A stretch of 64,000 nt of DNA from Vibrio alfacsensis (lineage in GTDB: Bacteria; Pseudomonadota; Gammaproteobacteria; Enterobacterales; Vibrionaceae), in the NCBI RefSeq assembly GCF_003544875.1, contig NZ_CP032094.1, positions 806,001 through 870,000 on the forward strand. Reading direction: 5' to 3'. The translations under genes were made by a program, and so were the position numbers. This document shows positions 57,986-64,000 of the stretch, piece after piece; the first letter of the stretch is position 1, and each line of letters starts with the position of its first letter. Under the pieces are notes generated by a model. That model saw nothing but the letters and a program-made list of their open reading frames with translations. It had not been told where the DNA came from and did no database searches.

Positions 57986-58279
57986 TTACTGTTTACAAAA
58001 AACTTGATTAAACGCTTCGATAAGCGGCCCCACTCTGTTATCAGAAATGGAATAAAACACGTGCTGAGAAACCTTACGTGCCTTAATGATGTCGTGCTTT
58101 CTTAGAACAGTGAGATGTTGCGAAAAAGCCGATTGACTTAACGATGAACCTTCAAGGAGTTCACCAACCCCTTTTTCGCCTTCTATCAACTTGCACATCA
58201 CAATTAATCGTTCTGGATGAGCCATAATTTTAAGTAGCTCACTCGCTTCAGTCGCGCTTTGTAGCATACTGTCGCCCAT
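57986..58279 (-). CDS. ArsR-family persulfide sensor (SqrR/BigR/HlyU type)
   Basis: A 97-residue winged-helix repressor (SQSAFSQHLTVLRKH recognition helix). Cysteines at 29 and 95 are 66 residues apart, the same spacing as the sensing pair in SqrR (Cys41 and Cys107), so it should release DNA when a tetrasulfide or disulfide bridge forms. First gene of a three-gene operon with the YeeE pair, divergent from the CoA-disulfide reductase. AGAGG precedes the ATG. Confidence 0.88.
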   Translation of the reverse strand: MGDSMLQSATEASELLKIMAHPERLIVMCKLIEGEKGVGELLEGSSLSQSAFSQHLTVLRKHDIIKARKVSQHVFYSISDNRVGPLIEAFNQVFCKQ

Positions 58280-58311
58280 TCTTATGCCTCTTCTTCAATA
58301 CGTTAACCTTT

Positions 58312-58391
58312 ATTAGATATTACTAATTAACATTATTAAGTCAACCCTAATGTAGATAAAATAAAATTAGACAATACTAATATTATTAAGT
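58312..58391. promoter_or_regulatory. Two ATTAG-N6-CTAAT operators in direct repeat
   Basis: ATTAGATATTACTAAT (58312-58327) and ATTAGACAATACTAAT (58366-58381) are two inverted repeats with the same arms. Each is followed by TTATTAAGT. They lie 54 bp apart in the divergent ArsR/reductase region and are the probable operators of the ArsR protein. Confidence 0.8.
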
Positions 58392-58430
58392 AAGGTGTAA
58401 GCGTTTTCGATCATTCAGTAGGAGAAATCC

Positions 58431-60134
58431 ATGAGCAAAATCGTGATTATTGGTGGTGTTGCTGGCGGTGCATCTGCAGCAGCTCGCGCTCGTCGTCTCA
58501 GTGAAGACGCACAAATTATTATGTTTGAACGCGGTCCTTTTGTTTCTTTTGCCAACTGTGGCTTGCCTTATCACATTGGTGGCGATATTCAAGAACGCAG
58601 CAAACTGCTACTTCAAACCCCAGAAAGCTTTTTAGCGCGTTTTAATGTCGACGTTCGTGTCATGAACGAAGTCGTTTCTATTAACCGTCAGGACAAAACC
58701 GTCACGGTGAAAAACCTAATTGACGGCTCTGAATACCAAGAAAGCTACGATTTTCTTCTATTGAGTCCTGGAGCTGGGCCTGTAGTACCACCTATTCCTG
58801 GTATTGATAACCCGCTTACCCATTCTCTGCGTAACATTCCAGATATGGATCGCATCATCAACACGATAGAGACAAACAAGGTTGAACATGCAACGGTTGT
58901 TGGTGGCGGTTTTATTGGCTTAGAAATGATGGAAGCATTCCACCAGCTAGGAGTGAAAACCACATTAATAGAAATGGCCGATCAAGTAATGACACCTGTC
59001 GATCGTGAAATGGCAGGCTTTGCACATGCAGAGATTCGCGAGAAAGGCATCGATTTACGTTTAGGTTTTGCCCTCTCTTCTGTTGAATACGTTGCCAATC
59101 AATCTGTCGCCAACACAGAAGCAGGTGAAAATGATGAACATCAACACCTTCAAGGTAAGCTAACTCTGTCACTCAATAATGGCGATGTGTTGGACACCGA
59201 TATTCTGATCATGGCGATTGGTGTTCGTCCTGAGACAAAACTTGCGCAAGAAGCAGGGCTTCAAATTGGTGCTCTGGGTGGTATTTATACCAATGAATAT
59301 ATGCAAACCAGCGATCCTTCAATTTATGCCGTTGGGGATGCCGTTGAGGAAAAAGACTTTGTTACGGGTGAACAAACACTTGTTCCATTAGCAGGTCCTG
59401 CTAACCGACAAGGTCGTATGGCGGCAGACAACATGCTAGGCCGTCAAGAAACTTACCAAGGTACGCAAGGTACTGCTATCTGTAAGATCTTTGATTTGGC
59501 AGTCGCTTCTACAGGCAAGAACGAAAAGCAGCTTAAACGTGACAACATCACTTATGAAAAAGTGTATGTTCATGCGGCGAGCCACGCAAGTTACTACCCT
59601 GGCTCTGAAACCGTGTCGTTCAAAATGTTGTTTGATCCAAAAACCGGTAAGATTTTAGGTGCGCAAGCGGTAGGTAAAGATGGTGTCGACAAACGCATTG
59701 ACGTAATGGCAGTAGCTCAGCGTGCAGGTATGACGGTTGAACAGCTTCAACACCTTGAATTGACTTATGCACCACCGTACGGTTCTGCAAAAGACGTCAT
59801 TAACCAAGCGGCTTTCGTTGCCAACAACATCATCAAAGGTGATGCTACAGCGATCCATTTTGATGAAATTGACGAACTGTCAGAAGACCAGGTGTTGCTT
59901 GATGTACGCAATCCTGGTGAATTGGAGTCTGTTGGGTTTATTGAAGGCGCGATTAACATTCCTGTCGACCAACTCCGTCAACGTATGGATGAACTGCCTA
60001 AAGACAAAGAGATCGTGATTTACTGTCAGGTGGGTTTGCGAGGCAATGTCGCTTATCGTCAACTGGTTAATTCAGGCTTTAAAGCTCGTAACCTGCTTGG
60101 TGGTTACCGTACTTACAAGTTCGCAAAAGCCTAA
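58431..60134 (+). CDS. CoA-disulfide reductase-rhodanese fusion (persulfide reductase)
   Basis: A 567-residue cytosolic flavoprotein. It has a FAD motif GGVAGGASAAARAR, the active Cys43 in FANCGLPY, a NAD(P)H motif VVGGGFIGLEMMEAF near 158-172 and a C-terminal rhodanese domain with Cys532 in YCQVGLRG. Fusions of this kind reduce CoA and other persulfides or polysulfides with NADH. An insertion around residues 225-245 (AGENDEHQH) is unusual. AGGAG precedes the ATG. Control by the divergent ArsR sensor is likely. Confidence 0.92.
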   Translation: MSKIVIIGGVAGGASAAARARRLSEDAQIIMFERGPFVSFANCGLPYHIGGDIQERSKLLLQTPESFLARFNVDVRVMNEVVSINRQDKTVTVKNLIDGSEYQESYDFLLLSPGAGPVVPPIPGIDNPLTHSLRNIPDMDRIINTIETNKVEHATVVGGGFIGLEMMEAFHQLGVKTTLIEMADQVMTPVDREMAGFAHAEIREKGIDLRLGFALSSVEYVANQSVANTEAGENDEHQHLQGKLTLSLNNGDVLDTDILIMAIGVRPETKLAQEAGLQIGALGGIYTNEYMQTSDPSIYAVGDAVEEKDFVTGEQTLVPLAGPANRQGRMAADNMLGRQETYQGTQGTAICKIFDLAVASTGKNEKQLKRDNITYEKVYVHAASHASYYPGSETVSFKMLFDPKTGKILGAQAVGKDGVDKRIDVMAVAQRAGMTVEQLQHLELTYAPPYGSAKDVINQAAFVANNIIKGDATAIHFDEIDELSEDQVLLDVRNPGELESVGFIEGAINIPVDQLRQRMDELPKDKEIVIYCQVGLRGNVAYRQLVNSGFKARNLLGGYRTYKFAKA

Positions 60135-60151
60135 TCTCTGATTCTTAATCG

Positions 60152-60180
60152 AAAAAGGGGCACATTACGTCCCCCTTTTT
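60152..60180 (+). terminator. Terminator of the CoA-disulfide reductase gene
   Basis: AAAAAGGGG (60152-60160) pairs with CCCCTTTTT (60172-60180). Confidence 0.88.
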
Positions 60181-60367
60181 ATATATTAGACTCAATCCAT
60201 TGATGATCTTGGCAGACTTCCAAAGTAATCATGCTGTTGAGTTTAAATCCACCAAGTCGCCGCTTTCCTCAATAGACCAGTGTTATCTTTTTGTGGCAAA
60301 ATAGCCAGAAACACAAATACTGTTTATATATACAGCCATCAATAAGACAGCGAAAAACAATAATCAA

Positions 60368-61594
60368 CTAGATGAGTATTCTTGCGCGTAAGCCCATCAC
60401 CCAAGTACTGCTTTTATTGGAGAATGCCGGGTCTTTGATATACTGAATATCCGGAGTGATCTGAATATATTCATTCAACTGCATGTTGTAATAAAGCTCA
60501 GCAGTAAACTGCTCAGAATCACCAACGCCATAAGCTTGCTCTAGGTTGTCGTTTACATGACTCCAGTTCACTGCAAAACCTAAGTTATTGGTCGGTTTCC
60601 CTAATCCAAAATAACCAACGCCAACCGTTAAAGAACGATCATAAAGTGCGACATCCCCCTCAGAGAAACCACCACGAACGAATGGCATCAATTGCTCTGT
60701 CGCAAAATAGCTTGCTGAAAAATTAATCCCTTGCCCGCTTTCTCGGTTGGTTAAGTTGTGTTGAGTTCCTCCGTCAAGGTGCCATGCGGTGATATGTACA
60801 TTGTCGGTATAGATCTGATCCTGTGATGCCGCCCAACCAAGTTCAAACGAAGTAAATAGCTTATGATCATTAAACAAAGTATCAAAACCATCAAATGGCT
60901 TATCAGAGCGTCCCTTACCATCGGCGACACCCGCAATCATGTAAATGTTGTCCGTTAGCATATGACCAACAGCCAATCCTAAAATACCATCATCTGGTAA
61001 ACCAATGGCCCCACCACCAGTACTGAATGCCAAATTTGTAAAACCCGTCCAAGGGCTTGCAAGTGCGTACGCATCCACATAATCCGAGGTATCTAAAAAA
61101 CCAGCAATAAACGTTGTCTTACCACCGTTGAGGGTCTGCTTCCAATACAAGTTGGTTAAACGCATCCCTTGATCACTGTACGCTGAACCAATCATTCCCG
61201 CATAACCTAAGCCATCACCAATAAAAGCGAACTCTTTTGGGGCTAACTCGCTGTACGAGTGACGATGTTCAACTTTCCAAACTAATCCCCCTACATTGCC
61301 CGACTCTAAACCAACCAAGTTCCAATTACCGTAAAATCGAGCGACGCCAGAACTGGCTGAGTCGTTGCCTCCTGTAACAGGATCTGTAGCTGATAACCCT
61401 AATGCTTGATAATCGAGACCAAAAGTAAGGTTATGCTCTTGTTCCAATGCCTCTCGCCAGCTTTCTTTTTCATGTTTTGTCTCTGCCAAAGTATTACCAA
61501 CCGTATTGGGACTGCCAAAATTAGCCGCATAAAGAGCCGATGAAGTCACAACGGAAAGTGCAAGTAAACTGAGCCTAGGGATTGATGCTTTCAT
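60368..61594 (-). CDS. OprB-type carbohydrate porin
   Basis: A 408-residue outer-membrane porin with signal peptide ending LYA-AN. The start of the mature part carries a short helix and WREALEQEHNLTFGLDYQ, and the barrel includes GLVWKVEHRHSY and ends in RARILI, consistent with the OprB family. It probably admits sugars or other small solutes. It is third in a same-strand group after the amidohydrolase and DUF3299 genes. Confidence 0.85.
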   Translation of the reverse strand: MKASIPRLSLLALSVVTSSALYAANFGSPNTVGNTLAETKHEKESWREALEQEHNLTFGLDYQALGLSATDPVTGGNDSASSGVARFYGNWNLVGLESGNVGGLVWKVEHRHSYSELAPKEFAFIGDGLGYAGMIGSAYSDQGMRLTNLYWKQTLNGGKTTFIAGFLDTSDYVDAYALASPWTGFTNLAFSTGGGAIGLPDDGILGLAVGHMLTDNIYMIAGVADGKGRSDKPFDGFDTLFNDHKLFTSFELGWAASQDQIYTDNVHITAWHLDGGTQHNLTNRESGQGINFSASYFATEQLMPFVRGGFSEGDVALYDRSLTVGVGYFGLGKPTNNLGFAVNWSHVNDNLEQAYGVGDSEQFTAELYYNMQLNEYIQITPDIQYIKDPAFSNKSSTWVMGLRARILI

Positions 61595-61712
61595 TAAAGG
61601 GCCTCATTAAGTTGATAGATAACAATCTTAATGATTCACCAAACTGATAATTGCCATTAAACGATAATTGTACATTTCGATCATTTTAACTGTCATGAAT
61701 TGATTAAGCGGT

Positions 61713-62342
61713 TTATTGATAAGCTCGAATAGAATCGGCATCCATTTGGTATACCGTCTCAACATCCATAGCTCCGTCTACGTATGTCACATCGGCTTTT
61801 ACTTTTTCAATTTCTAATTCACCTTTTACCCAAACCGGCTCGTAAAGAGACGTGAGCTTCAAACCTTTCGGGTAACTGACTAACACGATCTGATTGGCTG
61901 GTGGCGGTGGCGTGTGGACACAAGCTCCAGAGGTAGGAACAAGAAAGAATTTTGTGACAACGTCATCATTAAATTCTACGGGCGTAATAAAGCCTGGAAT
62001 TTCATAACTGTCGGCAGTGAGATCAGTATTAGGTTGTGTCGCAATCTGTCGGCGATAATCGGTGATCTCTTGTCTCTTCGAAAACAACCAATCAACATTA
62101 ACCCCTTCTTCATGAAGTTTCGCTTCAATCTCTTTTTTCGTTTGAAGCTGTGATTCGTTCAACGCTTTAGATTGGCGATACTTGGCGAGTGTACCTAACT
62201 CAAAGAGTTGCTCATCACTTAACGCAAGAAACGGATCTTCAATTGGTGTGATCGCTGGACGCAATTGTTCCCAGCTGATTTGCTCTGCAACGACGGTCGA
62301 TGAGGCCGTGAATAACAGACTTGCTAATACATACTTCTTCAT
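61713..62342 (-). CDS. DUF3299 periplasmic protein
   Basis: A 209-residue exported protein with signal peptide ending VVA-EQ. The conserved core IPGFITPVEFNDD, then FFLVPTSGACVHTPPPPANQIV, is typical of DUF3299, whose members sit near cyanide- or metal-related and transport genes. The CVH motif may bind metal. The function is unknown. It is 65 nt after the amidohydrolase and 118 nt before the porin on the same strand. Confidence 0.85.
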   Translation of the reverse strand: MKKYVLASLLFTASSTVVAEQISWEQLRPAITPIEDPFLALSDEQLFELGTLAKYRQSKALNESQLQTKKEIEAKLHEEGVNVDWLFSKRQEITDYRRQIATQPNTDLTADSYEIPGFITPVEFNDDVVTKFFLVPTSGACVHTPPPPANQIVLVSYPKGLKLTSLYEPVWVKGELEIEKVKADVTYVDGAMDVETVYQMDADSIRAYQ

Positions 62343-62379
62343 ACTTTACCCAAATACTAAACAATGAAAATTTAAAGTT

Positions 62380-62398
62380 GGGGGGATTTTGGCCCCCC
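62380..62398 (-). terminator. G/C hairpin after the amidohydrolase
   Basis: GGGGGG and CCCCCC flank a 7-nt loop. The T-tract on the minus strand is weak, so it may only attenuate before the DUF3299 gene. Confidence 0.5.
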
Positions 62399-62407
62399 TA
62401 TTATTTA

Positions 62408-63735
62408 TTACAGGGTATTCATATGAATCTTGCCGTCTTTCATGATGACTTTAAACTTGTCTTGGTAATCATTAAGAATAGAGATATCTTCCAGAGGGTT
62501 ACCATCCACCAGCACAACATCGGCATAAGCGCCCGGTTCTACAACGCCGAGTTTACCGTATTTGTATGGATTCATACCGCCAGACCAACTTAATACCTCA
62601 GCCGCATTTGACGTACCCATTTTCATAATTTGATAAGGGGTAAAGCCTACTTTTTCCATCCAAACCATGTTATCTGCTTGGCGTGTATTGTACGCCGGAC
62701 CAAACATATCTCCGCCAGTCACAACAAGTACATCATACTTACGAGCCCATTCAAACATCTGTTTAGCACCCGCATTCACTTTGGCCGCTTTGGATTTTTG
62801 ATCAGGACTAAAGAACGTAATTTTTTCTGGTTCAGCAAATGCTTCTAAAGACATCACCGCTTGAGCAGAAAGCGCAACCCCTTCCTCTTTCATTCGTTTG
62901 ATCGTATCTTCAGATACCAAGAAATTGTGCTCAATCACTTTAACGCCAGCATCAATTGCTCGGTTTACGGAGCGATCATGATAGGCATCATAACGTAAGT
63001 GCCATAATCTTCTGCCACACCAACAATGGCTTCCATCTCTTCTTTCGAGAACTGAGTCATGTGGATCGGATCAAATTCACTCGCGACACCACCACCAGCC
63101 ATGATTTTAATTTGTGTGGCACCAGAGCGAAGATTTTGACGGGCCGAACGACGAGCCTCAGTAACGCCATCAACGATGTAGCCAAAGCCATGACGCTCTA
63201 GATCATCTACACGCCCTGGGACATCATTAAAACTAACAGTATCAGCATGACGACCAGTTTGACTTAAAAATCTACCAGCAGGGAATAGTCGCGGTCCATC
63301 AATCAAACCATTGTTGACCACTTTTGCCATTCCTAGAATGTTACACCCTGCATCTCGGGCAGTAGTAAAACCTTGATCGAGATACTGCATCATCGATACG
63401 TGTGCGCGCGCACCCATTGCCATTTGATCATAACCATCACGGCCAACTAACATCCCCTCTTGAATACACATATGAGAGTGCATATCGATCAAGCCAGGAA
63501 TCATTGTCATTCCCTCTCCATTGATCGTTGTGGTTTGTTTATCAGCTTTAATCGGTTTTGATTAGATTTCTTTGATCAGGTTGTCAACGACAAGTACATT
63601 CTGATTTTTATGTATTTTGTCCTCAGTGCCATTGAACACATCGACATTTGTGAACAAGGTTGAAGCCGCATTCACATTAAAAGCAAGCGAACATGACAAC
63701 GCAACGAGAGAGAGTTTCGCCTTTGAGATTTCCAT
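62408..63735 (-). pseudogene. Exported amidohydrolase, inactivated twice
   Basis: The ATG at 63735 opens a signal peptide (ending VNA-AS). An in-frame TAA at 63562-63564 follows NLIKEI after 57 codons, and the same frame continues with PGLIDMHSHM, the metal-binding HxH. A frameshift at about 62986-62992 gives YVMMPIMIAP and a stop, and the other frame resumes with DRSVNRAIDAGVKVIEH. Comparison with the family predicts VMVHAYHD here, implying loss of about 4 nt and of a metal-ligand His. The remaining C-terminus (EPGAYADVVLVDGNPL) is normal. Two different lesions make a true pseudogene likely. Confidence 0.85.
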
Positions 63736-63937
63736 TATCACACCTATCTTAATTTAGAGTCCTTTCCCCATAACCATACTCGTTATGACATGGGTGCTAT
63801 GGAGCAAACGTCTCAATGAAAATTTAAAATACATATGAAACCAATTGTTCAAATCAAAGATAGGTAAAGGTATAAGGTAGGTCAAACCAGTTTTGTATAG
63901 AATGCGGTATAGGTTAAGCGTTTGAATTAATTGTTAA

Positions 63938-64000
63938 ATGAATATAACTATCACGGATTATTTACTAACATCGCTTATATCAAAGATTGGCGATACGCTT
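63938..64000 (+). CDS. Possible start of a gene cut by the window end
   Basis: An ATG at 63938 opens MNITITDYLLTSLISKIGDT and stays open to the edge. There is no clear ribosome site and too little sequence for a family call. The preceding 200 bp, from the amidohydrolase start, are AT-rich and would hold divergent promoters. Confidence 0.3.
   Translation, partial: MNITITDYLLTSLISKIGDTL

Overview
The window looks like a Vibrio genome, most likely the terminus region of chromosome II. The evidence is the gene content: vxrABCDE, pntAB, anaerobic nrdDG beside a class I aminotransferase, hutA beside a LysR gene, ddlA, yciH, and the Vibrio families DUF3319, DUF2861 and DUF3069. From memory, much of this order matches the V. 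cholerae VCA0511-0513 and VCA0563-0576 neighbourhoods. No rRNA, tRNA, CRISPR array, prophage or complete insertion sequence was seen.

Layout. 0-6 kb: a zinc-ribbon protein tail, cutA, a YjdF-like membrane protein, a remnant of a 2OG-Fe(II) oxygenase, a DnaJ-related protein, an ABC-class ATPase and a frameshifted GAF-GGDEF-EAL protein. 6-15 kb: fabV, tesA diverging from ybbA-ybbP, a frameshifted FAD oxidoreductase and the 5-oxoprolinase operon pxpABC. 15-28 kb: a diguanylate cyclase, galE, the Fur-box-linked hutA with a divergent LysR gene, a PatZ-like acetyltransferase, a SPOR lipoprotein, ddlA, a DUF3319 gene and yciH. 28-30 kb: a gene-poor stretch with the dif site. 30-38 kb: vxrABCDE, pntAB and a HlyU-family gene. 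38-43 kb: a ComFB protein opposite a diguanylate cyclase, a beta-barrel protein, a REC-GGDEF regulator and a DUF3069 protein. 43-51 kb: modABC, cobQ, a YgiW-like protein, a small barrel protein, a retropepsin-like lipoprotein and an aminotransferase. 51-60 kb: an AraC regulator opposite a MATE pump, nrdDG with NrdR and FNR sites, a secreted EEP hydrolase, and a persulfide module (ArsR sensor, two YeeE-type transporters, CoA-disulfide reductase-rhodanese). 60-64 kb: an OprB-type porin, a DUF3299 protein and a broken amidohydrolase.

The strongest non-gene signals are architectural. A 28-bp dif site lies at 28133-28160, and five perfect matches to the MatP-binding matS consensus lie at 4254, 9160, 29059, 41427 and 45394, four of them inside genes. 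Genes to the right of dif are mostly on the minus strand, co-oriented with replication toward dif. Together these mark the window as a replication terminus.

A second theme is quality. Eight single-base contractions in short homopolymers disrupt seven otherwise well-conserved genes. This fits deletion-type sequencing error, or less likely real decay. In contrast, the amidohydrolase at 62408-63735 carries a stop codon plus a non-homopolymer deletion, and the oxygenase fragment at 1225-1347 is truncated; both look like true pseudogenes.

Cyclic-di-GMP functions recur (two membrane diguanylate cyclases, REC-GGDEF, GAF-GGDEF-EAL, ComFB), as do redox, metal and anaerobic functions (heme, molybdate, cobalamin, anaerobic ribonucleotide reductase, persulfide).
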